Shown one piece after another: positions 1 to 13,140 of a stretch of 64,000 bases of DNA; the stretch's first letter is position 1, and the number at the start of each line of letters is the position of its first letter. The DNA is from Diphasiastrum complanatum. Taxonomy: Eukaryota > Streptophyta > Lycopodiopsida > Lycopodiales > Lycopodiaceae. The translations under genes were made by a program, and so were the position numbers. The stretch lies in the NCBI GenBank assembly GCA_029204225.1, contig CM055093.1, forward strand, positions 62,001 through 126,000, in the 5' to 3' direction. The notes below the pieces were generated by a model. That model searched no databases, was not told the DNA's origin, and saw nothing but the letters and a program-made list of their open reading frames with translations.

Positions 1-30
1 CTTTTGGCTATGTCAGATTATGACAAAAGT

Positions 31-640
31 AGGCTCTGATACCACTGATGCGAAAAGCGATGCGCGAAAGAAAACAATTCGGATGGATTTCAGATATGAT
101 TGCTAGTCACTGCCAGCTGTATCATTCCTACAATCCTCTAGAATGTAGACAGACACTGTCGATCTACGTTTTAGATTAACACAACATTTAACAAAATTCA
201 AACCGAGCTGCAAAATTAAATGAACAAGTGAATCAGACACACAAATAGCAACAGACTAATTTACATTAGACAAGATAAGGGTGATATGTGCGCAACGGCT
301 ACAAAATCATCTATTGATTTTTTTGATTCTTTAAGCACTACAAGCAGATCCACGCAGTGCGTTGGCATGAGAGAAATACAGTTTTCTCACAAATTTGTGT
401 CTCATTTACTAGTCGACTTGTGGATCTACAGATCCTATACAGAATTGTCTAGCACGTAGGCAGACTCGTACTATGTATTTTCATTTTCTTGCTTACTAGC
501 ATTAGACTTCTTCATCGTATATCATGCATCTCGCGTCGTGTAACTTCTAGATTAGAGTGATTAAACATCTACAACTAATGATTAATTATAAGAGTGGTAG
601 ATTAGCCACGACATAGTGTATCTACTGATGTCATGATATC
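31..640 (-). mobile_element. Copia primer-binding site and adjoining LTR
   Basis: On the minus strand positions 44-31 read TGGTATCAGAGCCT, the usual Copia primer-binding site. The LTR would therefore begin at 46 on the plus strand (TGATGCG, the complement of an LTR end in CA) and run right, with the body of the element off the left edge of the window. The outer LTR boundary is not clear; 640 is a guess from where gag of another copy begins. The end segment (GCGCATCG motif, around 52-65) recurs in LTRs near 33.84 and 35.80 kb. Fossil. Confidence 0.5.
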
Positions 641-659
641 AGATCAGATATCTGTACTT

Positions 660-1287
660 CTTGGTACTTGCATGATCTTGTTGGTCCTTTGTTGGAGCTT
701 GAGGGCAGAAAAAGGTGTCACGATGTGACTAAGTTGGTTGCAGTCATCTACTCCATAAGATTTTTGAAAGTGTTGAGATGGTTCAAAACACTATCTGCAT
801 CAGACATTCTTAATGTGAAAAACTTCTTCCTCAGATGAAGTTTGGATATAGCATCCTTGATATCATAGAGGGTTGCTAGGATGTCCCATGCATCCTTAGC
901 AGTCTGAGCAGCTCGAATATGGCTAATTTGAGAGTCTTTAATATCTAGAATGCTTAAGGCAAATGCCTTGCCATCTCTCTGTCTCCATTTGGTGATGCTG
1001 GTTGCATCGACCTCTGGCTCGACCTATGTGCTATCAACGATGTCCCACAGTTCTTTGGCAAGTAGTACTAAGTTCATCTTGAACTTCTAGAGATGGTAGT
1101 TCTCTTCGTTGAGTTTTTCAATCAGAGATGAACTAGAAGATGGACCCATTATGGTGTAGAGAGCAAGATCATTGGTAGAAAAAAAACGATATTGAAATAC
1201 GCACTTGCTGAAATGATGTCTTGGTAGAAACAAGACTGATAAACTATAATAGAAATGTAGATTACTGAACCACCCACTCTGATACCA
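660..1287 (-). mobile_element. Ty1/Copia gag fossil with primer-binding site
   Basis: Minus-strand translation gives a Copia Gag start (LIEKLNEENYHLW-like, about 1150-1085), followed to about 660 by fragments resembling the Gag retrotransposon domain. The primer-binding site TGGTATCAGAGTGG lies at 1287-1270. Only the 5' part of the element is present. It is broken in several places and looks old. Confidence 0.65.
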
Positions 1288-1698
1288 TGTCAAAAAACTA
1301 TGGGATACCGGTGGAAGTATCGAATGATATTGAATTAGTAGAAATCTAATAGAAATAGAACTCTAATATCAAGTTCAAAATGTGTAATAGCAATGGAAGT
1401 TTAGCAACAGATGGTTGCGGATCAGAAGTGCATTAGTTACCAACAAAAGGATCAAGATGAATGAATAGTAGCAATGCACAATAGAACAAAAACAAAAGCA
1501 TAGACAAAAATGCACTCTGATTGATAAAAATGAGTACAAGAGTTTAAACCATAAGTGCGAGACAGTGTAGCGCTAAATCTGGCTTCAGTTGAAAATTGTT
1601 GCATAATCGACAAGCAAAAGTATTGACTGAAATACTTTGGATCTACCTACTTAATTAGTTAGAGTCACCTTGTAGTAGTTAGTTGTCTTTGTAAGTAG
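1288..1698 (-). mobile_element. Probable 5' LTR of the gag fossil
   Basis: It directly adjoins the primer-binding site and starts TGTCAAAAAA on the plus strand, as an LTR in minus orientation should. The outer boundary is not defined. No coding sequence is seen in it. Confidence 0.35.
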
Positions 1699-1754
1699 TA
1701 AAGTCTATGTACAAGTAGGTGGACTATAAAGTCTATGTACAAGTAGGTGGACTA
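1699..1754. repeat. 28-bp tandem duplication
   Basis: Two identical 28-bp units (1699-1726 and 1727-1754), each beginning TAAAGTCTATGTACAAG. Confidence 0.9.
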
Positions 1755-1779
1755 TCAGTGTTGTCTAATAGTACATGGA

Positions 1780-1920
1780 TCGACTTTTTTCTGATGAGGG
1801 AGTCGAGTAAGTCGAGTTAGTTGAGAGTTGATGAAATGTCGACGAAGTCAGATTGTCGATGGAGTTGATAGAGTTAGTTTTGAAGTCGATGTCGAGTAAG
1901 TTGATGTCGATGGAGTTGAG
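1780..1920. repeat. Degenerate GAGT/GTCGA minisatellite-like tract
   Basis: Irregular runs of GTCGAGTAAG, GTTGAG and GTCGATGGAGTTGA words. No reading frame of interest; it lies against the outer edge of the family-A LTR. Confidence 0.5.
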
Positions 1921-2002
1921 TGTAGTGGGTTTCTTTCCTTGCCTATCCTCAACCCAAGGTCTAATCAATCTAGCATCAAGGAGATGAAGTTAGTTGTCAT
2001 GC

Positions 2003-5000
2003 GGAGTGTAATGTCCATGACTAGTACATAGGATACAATATACTCCTAATCTTGGATACACAGTACTCCAGTGAAACAAGCTGTTAGTTATGCCATGTCA
2101 TACTGGACGTGACTCAAAATAACTAATATCCTTGTGAGGCCTAGAACACACTAAATGGAGTTTAAGGAGGGAGTTACTCTACGCTAAAGAGTCCAAGTGT
2201 GAATTATTTAAGCAAGAGTTGCTTTATCTTGGTCATAAGATCACAGTAAATGGGATCAAGATTGACGAGGATAAAATCAAGATTGTGATTGAGTGGCCAA
2301 TTTTGAGACTGTGAGGCAAGTAAGTCATTTTTAGGTTTTACACTTTTCTTCAAGAGATTTATTGAGGATTATGCTAAGTTAGCAACACCACTTAATAATT
2401 TGACAAAAGGGTTTGTTAATAAAAAGAAAAAGAGGAATCAACCTAGTCCGCTTGTTGTTTTGGAGCGAGAAATTGAATCAATGTTTTGAGAAACTTAAAA
2501 CAATAATTGTTTCAGCTCCCATGTCACATATTGCAAATTGGAATTTACCTTACGTCATGAGAATGGACGCAAGTGATGTTGCAGTTGGAGCGGTTCTATT
2601 ACAAATGGATAGGCCACTAGCATTTGAGAGCAAAAATTTCACTGGTCCTCTATTGCGTTATAGTACGCAGGAAAAGAAATTGTTTGCTGTAATCCATGCA
2701 CTTAAAACCTGGATCACTACTTGTATGGTAGTAAGTTTGTAGTCTATATGGATCACCAGCCTCTTAAGTATTTTTGTAATCAACATGATATTTGGGGGAG
2801 AAAAAGCTCGATGGGCTGAATTGATACAAGAATTCGATCATGAAATCCGTTACATAAGAGGCAGCTCTAATCAGGTTGCAGATGCTCTTAGTTGGATTGG
2901 TGAACTGAAGAGTTGTCATTCACCCAGATTTCTATGGATCTATATCTTTCGTTGAGAGGAAAATATGAATTAGATTCTCAGTTTGGTCACATTTGGAACA
3001 TTGTTCAAACCTGAAGAAATGTAGACAATGTTGAGTCAGAAACATATGGGACTCAACTAACTAAGAAAGATAAGAAGATTGTGGAACAGTTCACCATTCG
3101 AGATGGATTACTATTTCGGAATGTGAAAGTTTGCGTACCTGGTGATGATGAGCTCAAACATAAGATTTTGTTTGAATGTCATGACATACCCTGTGCAGGA
3201 CATCCCGATATACACAGGACTCTGGACTTGGATAAAAGAGAATTTTATTGGCCAAAGTTCAAGCCATATGTCGAGTCATATGCTGTTAAATGCAAACTCT
3301 GTCAACTAGTAAAGGCTGAATGCCATAAGGCTGGTGGTTTGTTGCATCCGTTAAATATCCCAGATAAGAATGGGAAAGCATATCTATGGATTTTGTAGTT
3401 GGACCTCCAAAGATCCAACGACAAAATGATTCTATTTGGGTTGTAGTGGATCGGTTAACTAAGTTCGCTGCATTCATACCAGTCAAGTCAACTATTAAGG
3501 CTTCTGATTTAGTCCAGATCTTTGTTGAAAGATTATTTCGGTTGTATGGTCTGCCAAGTGACATTGTTAGTGATAGAGATCCTAAGTTCACAGGTCATTT
3601 TTGGTCAACAGTATTCCATAAACTTGAAACTTCTTTGAGTTTAAGTTCTTTTGATCATCCTAAATCAGATGGCCAGACAAAAATGACTAATCAAACTATG
3701 GAAGATGTTTTGAGGACATATGTTTCTCATAGACAATCTCATTGGGAAGATTATCTCTCACTGCTATAGTTTACCGTCCTTTTATGCTTATGTACGGTTT
3801 TCAACCTAGATCTCCAGTAAATGTTGAGACGAAGTCTATTAAGATCTAGAAGGTTGCTGATTTTTTGCATATTATGCAAGAAATGTTGCAAGTGGCTAAG
3901 GATAGTATCCGAAGTGCTCAGGATAGAGCTAAACACTCTACCTATCTTAAGAGATCTCCAAGAGATTTTAAAGTTGATGACTGGGTATATTTTAGGATTC
4001 CAAAAGATTCTAAGACATTACGTACAAGAAAGCATTAAAAGCTGTCTACCCGTTATTGTGGACCTTTCAGGATTGCACGCAGAATTGGTTCTTTGGTGTA
4101 TGAACTCGATGTTCAAGGAAAATCGAGTACACACCCAGTGTTTCATGTAGGTCGTTTGAAACTAAGTTTACATGATGGTGATATAGTTGGATCAGATGAA
4201 GATTTATCCAATTTGGAAGATTTGTCACTTAGTATACCTTTGGAACTTGAGAAAGTGCTCAGAACTAGAGATAAACAATTGAGAAATCGTTCTATCTCTG
4301 AGTGTTTAATTCGGTGGAAGGGTCGTACTGAGGATGATAATTCGTGGAAGAGAGTTGATAGCATAAAGAAGAATTTCCTGAATTTTAGTTTCTAAGGATA
4401 GAAATAGTTTAAGGAGGGAAGAGTGTTATATCCATGACCAGTACATAGGATACAGTATACTCCTACTCTTGGATACACGGTACTCCAGTGAAACAAGCTA
4501 TTAGTTATGCCACGTCATATTGGACATGACCTGAAAGTAACTAATATCCTTGTGAGGCCCAGAACATACTAAATGGAGTTTAAGGAGAAAAGAATGTTAT
4601 GTCCATGACCAGTACATGGGATACAGTATACTCCTAGTCTTGGATACACGGTACTCCAGTGAAACAAACTGTTGGTTATGCCACGTCATACTGGACGTGA
4701 CCCGAAAGTAACTAATATCCTTGTGAGTCCCAGAACACATTAAATGGAGTTTAGACAAGGTATGAGACAGTGTATGCATGTGTAGAGTTATCAATAGCAA
4801 ATCGATGAATAGTTGGTCCATGCTTAGGACTCTATTCTAGGTGAATCTATGTATAGGGAACTTAGGGCTATGCATGGCTATGTGCCCAGAATGCTTTTAG
4901 CTCTATATATTGGGACCAAACTCGTCCTACTCCTCATTATGATTATGGATTCATTGTCAGGCTCTCACTCTACATTCATTCTTCTTGTTCCTTGACTTGG

Positions 5001-5115
5001 GGGTGAAGCTTCTAGAGTTTGATTGGATGCTTCTACTTGGTTGGGTGGTTTCTCCATAGTGTGTTATCCATTGTGTTTGTCATTTGTAAGCAGGATCTAA
5101 GGAGCTTCCCTTGTT
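2003..5115 (+). mobile_element. Ty3/Gypsy chromovirus fossil inside the family-A LTR
   Basis: Plus-strand pol remnants follow the Gypsy order: end of reverse transcriptase and RNase H (about 2200-2900, MRMDASDVAVGAVLL), integrase zinc-binding region (about 3080-3370), integrase core (about 3386-3770, WVVVDRLTKFAAF and DRDPKFTGHFW), and a C-terminal chromodomain (about 4230-4395, CLIRWKGRTEDDNSW), which marks a chromovirus. The 3' LTR starts near 4424 after a purine tract and has a TATA-like CTATATATTGG near 4902. About 170 bp of the LTR start occurs three times: 2003-2170, 4424-4594 and from 4595. The gag and protease part is absent. Broken in many places. Confidence 0.8.
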
Positions 5116-5494
5116 GGTTCATTCCCATGAGAGCGATAGCATATTTTAGATTTCAGCATGAATGGAAGATCCACATCTAACTCTAACATCCATTAACCTT
5201 AAGCATTAACACTACAATCATTAACACTAAGATCCACAATGAAGATAGCTTACTCTTTCTCTCTCTCCCTTTCTTTCTCGTAAGAAGTATAAAAACATGC
5301 AATCCCAATAACAATCAGATCTAACAATTAGCAAACACAATAAAAGCATGAGAGATGGAGGAAAAGTGATAGAGAGCAAGGACATTCATAAATCCATTTC
5401 ACAAGAGAACCAATCCGCTTTATTGAAATGAAGAAATGTACCCGTGTAGGAAACTCGAGTTGGTCTCTTTTGATAGTAGAGAGGAGGACCTCGG

Positions 5495-6280
5495 CCTCTG
5501 AATCCTATTGGTCCATTTCTGTCTCCCTAATTATTCAAATTTAAAAAAGAGTGAGAACAATCCAAAATTGGAGGGAAACCCAACTTTATTCACTAACTTG
5601 ACATTTAGGCCCTGCGACATTAAAAGTCCCGCAAAAAGGCCTAAAGTCCTTTTATTGACCTTCTAATTAATCAAATCTCTATGTGATCATCGGGTTGGAC
5701 TTACACACGTAGGGTGCCAAATCCCTCTTACTTATTAACTAAGGTTAGGATTGTCTTGGGATTCGCAAACCCTCCAATAGTATCCTCCATCAAAACTAGT
5801 GGCAGTCCCACGACACCTGCGAGATGCAGTTACTGTGAGCTTTTATTTGCATCACGTCGAATCTTTATTAAATGATACTGCACCTTCCTCTAAATCCTAT
5901 TGGTCCATTTCTGTCTCCCTAATTATTCAAATTTAAAAAAGATTAGGAACCATCCGAAATTGGAGGGAAACCCAACTTTATTCACTAACTTGACATTTAG
6001 GCTCTACGACATTAAAAGTCCCGCAAAAAGGCCTAAAGTCCTTTTATTGACTTTCTAATTAATCAAATCTCTATGTGATCATCGGGTTGGACTTACACAC
6101 GTAGGGTGCCAAATCCCTCTCACTTATGAACTAAGGTTAGGGTTGCCTCGGGATCCGCAACCTCTCCAACAGTATTCCCCATCAAAACTAGTGGCAGTCC
6201 CATGACACCTGCGAGATGCAGTTACTGTGGGCTTTTATTTGCATCACGTTGAATCTTTATTAAATGATACTGCACCTTCT
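5495..6280. repeat. 393-bp tandem duplication at the LTR/interior boundary
   Basis: Two copies, about 5495-5887 and 5888-6280, with scattered substitutions. Each holds the end of the family-A 3' LTR and the last part of the interior (ending ATGATACTGCACCTTC). Confidence 0.85.
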
Positions 6281-7826
6281 CCATGAAATCGAGTCGGGCA
6301 GTGTTGAAATCTAAATTGTGGGGCAAAAAACAACGACGGGCTTTGGCGATCCACTTTGAAGTTGTCCAAGCTGTGAATCGAGATTCCCAGGAGCCTCCCA
6401 TCATTGCTGCACAAAAATATAATCAGGCCACGAGTAATTGATCCTTAATACTATCTGACGCCATTGTCTTATTTGGATCGAATGCCAAAGTAGGAAGACA
6501 ATCATTCCATCGCGTTGCAATGGATGCCAATAGAGTTAGATCTTTTGCAAACAGCACCGATTGCTTGATTGTGGGATCAGGAGAGTGGATATACTCCCGT
6601 TGGTATGCTTGTAGGGCTCGATGGAAGTCCACTGATATCTCCCAGTCATAAGGTTGGTGGATGATTAGCAAGTTTTGCGTATGGATGGTAATTTTGTCCA
6701 TGGCCAATGCCAAATCCCTCCACTTATTTCTGTGCGACATTGGTACATAGTATGGATCTACACGCAATTGGCGAGGGCTGGCCACATAACTCTTGATGGA
6801 TTCCAGAGTTTTCTCAAAAACTGTAATTCTCCAAGCTGGCTGCTCTCCCAATGTGGGTATCTTATCCAATTCTTTGCCGGCCTCAATTTCAAAGGTCTTA
6901 AACTTGATGACCCAACCACCACGAGAGGACTCATGTGGATGTTGTGCTAAAAGGCTCTGGATCTGGTCCTCGACGCTGATTGGTCGTCTGAACAATGGTG
7001 TGGTCCTTGATGAACATGGACCTGCTTGCATTGCCTGTAGAACTGGCTGTTCTTCTACGACTTTAGGGGCTCCACCCTGTTTCATGCCCGAATCCAACTC
7101 TGTATCCATTCTTGTCTGATCCTGGTGCTAAGGCGAGAACTGTGGCATCAATGGAACTGGAATTTGAGGCCCGACTTCCAACACCTGAGCGGCGACTTTT
7201 TCATAATCCTTTATAATGGCCTTGTCCTTGCCTAACTCGGTGATTGCCATCCTTTTGAGTTTATCAAATTTTTTCTGAAACCCCGCCAATGCAGTATGGT
7301 AGGTTTCCACTTTGCGGAACAAGTATCCGATCTCATCCAGTGTGATTGGACGATTAGACACTTGGGTTTGTAAGTAGGAATCGTGTTCAAGGGTGGTTGC
7401 ATCCAATTCACCTTGAAGTCATTTGCGTTCCAATGCCTCTAAGTCCAACTGTCTGGCTAGCAACAAGACTTGCTGTTTGGAATCTTGGACTGCCTTGTCA
7501 ACCTTGTCCTGCGCTTTGGTGAGTGCATTCTGAAGGGTCGCCACATACTCTTCTAGTTGTTGAGCAGACTCATTGGCCTTCTTCAAATCAGCTTCAGACT
7601 TTGCCTCATGTTGCCTGGCAATCATCAACTCACGATTGATCTGAATAACCTTCTTGCTAATCAGGGTATTCTCTGTCCCAAGATCGGCTATGCGCTTGGA
7701 CATGTCTTTCTTTTCATCCTTTGACCAAAATCTAACAGATTTGACCGATTTTTGTTGTTTTTTTTTATATCTCAGATCTAAATGGATCTTAAGATTGGTA
7801 ATCTGAATAGCTTTCCTATTCCACAA
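6222..7826 (-). mobile_element. Family-A protein remnant: coiled coil and C-terminal domain
   Basis: Three consecutive minus-strand stretches (7826-7419, 7406-7128, 7109-6222) code for a long heptad-rich coiled coil, a helical segment (LFRKVETYHTALAGFQ), and a C-terminal domain with SSRGGWVIKFKTFEIEAGKE, SYVASPRQLRVDPYY and RWNDCLPTLAFDPNK. The same order appears at 52.45-53.9 kb, and the C-terminal domain also at 44.1-44.5 kb, so this is one protein family carried by LTR elements. It sits where Gag would be, directly downstream of the primer-binding site. No zinc knuckle or pol motif was seen in this copy. I do not recognise the family; a structural, Gag-like role is inferred. Broken, a few breaks. 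Confidence 0.6.
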
Positions 7827-8495
7827 TCAGATTAGATTTCAAACAAGCAAATTCACTCAAATTAGGCAAATTCACTCCCGAACTAACCCTAAATGCAGAT
7901 TTAACACTATTCATGCCACGACAAGATGCCTAATGCAAGCTAACCATCCAACAAAACATGCTGCAAACTGAAAAATTGGCATAGCTCTCTGACAATGGCG
8001 CCAAAATTGTAGTGGGTTTCTTTCCTTGCCTATCCTCAACCCAAGATCTAATCAATATAGCATCAAGGAGATGAAGTTAGTTGTCATGCGTAGGTTCGTT
8101 CCCATGAGAGTGATAGCATATTTCATATTGGAACATGAATGGAAGATCCACATCTAACTCTAACATCCATTAAACCTAAGCATTAACACTACAATCATTA
8201 ACACTAAGATCCACAATGAAGATAGCTTAGTTTTTTTCTCTCTCCCTTTCTTTCTCATAAAAAGTATAAAAACATGCAATCCCAATAACAATCAGATCCA
8301 ACAATTAGCAAACACAATAAAAGCATGAGAGATGGAGGAAAAGTGATAGAGAGCAAGGACATTCATAAATCCATTTTACAAGAGAACCAATATGCTTTAT
8401 TGAAATGAAGATATGTACATGTGTAGAAAACTCGAGCTAGTCTCTTTTTATAGTAGAGAGGAGAACCCTGGCCTCTGAATCCTATTGGTTTATTT

Positions 8496-9786
8496 TGTTA
8501 AATTTCTTACGCTCAGCCTAGAAAATTGTCAAGTATTGAGCATCTTGAAAATGGAAGGCCGAGAACATGATTTTGGACCTTTACATTTTTTCCCTTTTAA
8601 AGTTTTTCCCTTATGCCTTAGAAACCATTCTTAAAGCACCTTCGCTTTTCGCCTTAGTGAAAAATGTGACACAATGGCCAAGTGGCCAGAATGCCTTAGA
8701 AACCATTCTTAAGTCACCTTCGTTTTTTTGCCTTAGCGAAAAAATGCGACACATTGGCCAAGTGGCTAGAATGCGTTAGAAACCATTCTTAAAGCACCTT
8801 CACTTTTTCACCTTAGCAAAAAATGCGACACACTGGCCAAGTGGCCAGAATGCCTTAGAAACCATTCTTAAGGCACCTTTGCTTTTTTGCCTTAGCAAAA
8901 AAAATGCGACACACTGGCCAAGTGGCCAGAATGCCTTAGAAACCATTCTTAAAAGCACCTTTGCTTTTTCCGCCTCCTCCACTTTTTTGCCTTAGCGAAA
9001 AATACGACACACAGGCCAAAGTGGCCAGAATGCCTTAGAATAAGGCACGTTCTCCTTTTTCATCTTTTTTGCTGTCTTTAAATCTAAGGTACCTTCATCT
9101 TCTTCACTGCCTTTAGTTTAAGGCACCTTCGCCTTCTCCTCTGCCTTCAGTGTAAGGCACTTTTTGGTTTTTTCGTCTTCTTCGTTGCCTTGAATTTAAG
9201 GGCGCCTTAGGAGTTTACATATCTTTAGTGTAAGGGCACCTTCAGGAATTGCAAACCTTTAGTCTAAGGGCACCTTCGAGTTTTTTGGCTTTTTCACGTT
9301 TTGTTACATTGGCTGACCGACGTCGCCAACTTATCAGAAACCCTAAAAACAGCTGGACAACCAAATATCCCAAAGGTGGTTGGCAGTTACCCACTTTGTA
9401 CATATGCAAAGTCTGGCGTAAATAACATTAAAGTCTTGTAAGCTATTTTTCCTCGACATTTGTAAATCTATATATTAGCTTATTCAAGCTATGTAAGTGT
9501 TAATTTGAGTTGATTGAGTTAATTGAATTTCTCTTTCAATCAGAGTTGTGTGTAGCCAACGTTATCACGCTCAGCAAGCTAAAGTTATTACTTCAAGCCA
9601 TTGTACTCACTATTGATATTAATCAGAGTGAAATTTTAGTCTCACTACTGCGTCGTTCATTTGCACATTATGTATGAATTCTTCTACTTGAATAATTTTG
9701 CTGCTAATTGTTGCATTTCCGTTCCTACACGTCGCTCAATCCTCGAGCTTCCGCTGCCGCTCACGCCCACACGTGATTTTACGACA
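8496..9786 (+). mobile_element. Solo LTR inserted in the family-A LTR
   Basis: Starts TGTTAAATTTC and ends TTTTACGACA, with no interior. It is flanked by TATTT (8491-8495) and CATTT (9787-9791), a near-perfect 5-bp target duplication, and it interrupts sequence that is continuous in the other family-A LTR. A TATA-like CTATATATTAGC near 9467 suggests plus orientation. It contains the tandem hairpin units listed separately. Confidence 0.75.
8616..9031. repeat. Tandem 77-99 bp units with hairpins inside a solo LTR
   Basis: Five units start at 8616, 8693, 8773, 8852 and 8933 with GCCTTAGAAACCATTCTTAA (the 8773 unit has a substitution), and a partial one starts at 9032. Each unit carries a short palindrome (CTTTTTCGCCTTAGCGAAAA type) and ATGCGACACA followed by TGGCCAAGTGGCCA, both able to form hairpins. 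More degenerate AAGGCACCTT words continue to about 9290. Confidence 0.85.
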
Positions 9787-10041
9787 CATTTCTGACTCCC
9801 TAATAATTCAAATTTAAAAAAAAGAGTGGGAACCATCCAAAATTGGAGGGAAACCCGACTTTATTCACTAACTTGACATTTAGGCCCTACGACAGTAAAA
9901 GTCCCTCAAAAAGGCCTAAAGTCCTTTTATGGCTTTCTAATTAATCAAATCTCTATGTGATCATCAGGTTGGATTTACATACACAGGGTGCCAAATCCCT
10001 CTCACTTATTAACTAGGGTTAGGGTTGCCTCGGGATTTGAG

Positions 10042-11179
<1,138 letters not shown>

Positions 11180-11480
11180 TCACTCAAAATAGATCCATAA
11201 AATCCCATCTTTGTCCTCTAGATCCATCTGTTTAGGGAGGCACGGAAAGGGTCCAACATCAAGGTATCCATTGAGGAAGGCATTTGAGACATCAAGTTGG
11301 AACATCCTCCACTTAAAGTAGCATGCAATGGAAATAATGAATCTTATTGTCACCATCTTGGTCACGGGTGCAAAATTGTTTTCATAGTCAAGACCATGGA
11401 TTTGTGCATATCCTTTTGCATATAGCATTGCTTTAAATTTGTTGATATATCCATCATTGTTGTACTTTATTGGAAACACC

Positions 11481-13140
11481 TATCGGAAAGAGGTGTTGTG
11501 AAGATAGGTCTAACTTGAAAAGAAACGAACTCGAAAAGAAACGAATGAAAATAATTCGAGTGTCTAGAAAGAAAACTTTTTGTGCATGGCAGAATAAACT
11601 ATCTTCCTCTTTCACAATGCATGACTACGCCTATCAATTTCAAACAAAACAATAGTGATAGAAATCACATTTGATCTTATAGTAACTAACTTTGAAATCA
11701 TCAGTACTACAATGATTATGTAGCCAAATAATTAAGCATTGAATTATCAGACAAATACGTATCCAAGCCAAGAAGGCTCACCTATCAAGCAAGTGGAGGA
11801 TGGCACCAGTTATCATATTTTTTTCATTTCTCATGAAGAGCCAAGAAATGTCCAAGATGCGTGGTTTGAAGCCATGACCAATGAGTATGATGCTTTGATC
11901 TCTAACAACACTTGGGAGCTTGTGGATCCACCTATCAAGGACATGTGATTGGATGCAAGTGGGTGTTGTTGGATTATTCTCCTTCTTACTAATCGACTAA
12001 TCGGTTTTAATCTTCATCCATTGTTTATCCAATTCTGCAGATTTTTCCATGTTTTTACACAGTTTGCAGTTTTACAAGTGCTTTTACACAATCTGCAGAA
12101 TTACATGGAGTTTGACAACAATGTTTTTCTTTTTTGCCTGTCAAAAATTATGAGTAAAATCATAGTGTCGTATTTTTCACATTTTAGTGACACTGTCGCC
12201 TGTCAGGATTTATGAGTAAATATGCAAAGTCGCATTTTTCAAAGTGCCTCAGATAAGGAAATGACTCAGGCAAAGTGTGGGGCAACCCTGAATGAGATTT
12301 TAAGGCACTGTTGGGTTTTTCGCAAAATCTTGACAATGTCATTTTTTTACGACTGTGTCGCCTGCGGCTGTTTTAGTTCATTTCTGCAGAAGTGACGGTT
12401 TGGTTCATTTATGCATACAGACTATTTACGGCCAATTTCCACCGCTTATCAGCAATCAATGACAAGGAACCAGATGGATGCCAGTGGATCACCAGCCAAT
12501 GGCGATCACATTTGACGACCTAATTTCTTAGTATATATAGCTGTTCATATTCATACAGTTTTCAAGTTATGATCAAGCATTTGAATAGTTAGCTCTCTCT
12601 CTCTCAAGCCTGCGAGCTTGAACACTCTTGAGTATTCTAGCTCACTTCTTAGAGTTGTTTTAGAGATTGCTATTGCACTACTGCTTATCAACATTGCGCT
12701 TAATTCAGACTTTCATTTTAGCCGTTCAGAGATAGCATAGAGTACGCGGCTTCGATCCGCAACTTATTGTACTCATTTGAGATAGCATAGAGTACGCGGC
12801 TTCGATCCGCAACTTATTGTACTCATTTACTTCTGTTTTGTTTTCATATTGAATCGATACTATCTATTATTGCGTTCAGCTTCGTCTCAGAATGTATGTG
12901 TTTCTGTAGTTCTTCGCGACAAATTATTTGTCTGATACTTCAATGCCTAATTGTTTGGCTACGTAATCACTGTAGTACTGATGATTTCAAAGTTAGTTAC
13001 TATAAGATCAAACATGATTTCTATCACTATTGTTTTGTTTAAAATTGATAGGCGTAGTCATGCATTGTGAAAGAGGAAGATAGTTTTCCGCCATGCACGA
13101 AAAGTTTTCTTTCTAGACACTCAAATCATAATTCTTTTGA
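11481..13140 (+). mobile_element. LTR insertion with terminal inverted duplication
   Basis: An LTR begins TGTTGGATTATTC at 11967 and runs right to about 13140; a TATA box (TATATATAGC) is near 12533. Its last 190 bp or so (12945-13140) occur again in inverted orientation at 11550-11745, and that shorter copy continues to 11481. GGTGT borders both outer ends where they meet the Copia sequence (11962-11966 plus; 11480-11476 minus), consistent with a 5-bp target duplication made before an inversion with duplication. The modules at 12150-12350 (GTGTCGTATTTTTC, GTCGCCTG) resemble those of LTRs near 33.5 and 36.2 kb. Confidence 0.65.
12729..12828. repeat. Perfect 50-bp tandem duplication inside an LTR
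   Basis: Units 12729-12778 and 12779-12828 are identical, beginning GAGATAGCATAGAGTACGCG. The lack of differences points to a recent event. Confidence 0.95.

Larger units (their letters stand above)
1921..10036 (-). mobile_element. Family-A LTR element, nested composite
   Basis: The right (5') LTR runs from 8008 to 10036 and the left (3') LTR from 1921 to about 6145; they share long segments (TGTAGTGGGTTTC at 1921 and 8008; 5130-5500 with 8095-8490; 5510-5780 with 9787-10036). A primer-binding site, minus-strand TGGCGCCATTGTCAG, sits at 8003-7989. TTGAG flanks both outer ends (1916-1920 and 10037-10041), a candidate 5-bp target duplication. The left LTR was split by a chromovirus (about 2000-5115) and the right LTR by a solo LTR (8496-9786). 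The interior (about 6190-8003) has room only for a Gag-like gene and no polymerase. Broken; the nested insertions mean it is older than its guests. Confidence 0.7.

Noticed and set aside
8616-9031. CRISPR-like array of repeats
   Set aside because: Units are unequal, have no distinct spacers and lie inside a solo LTR in plant DNA.
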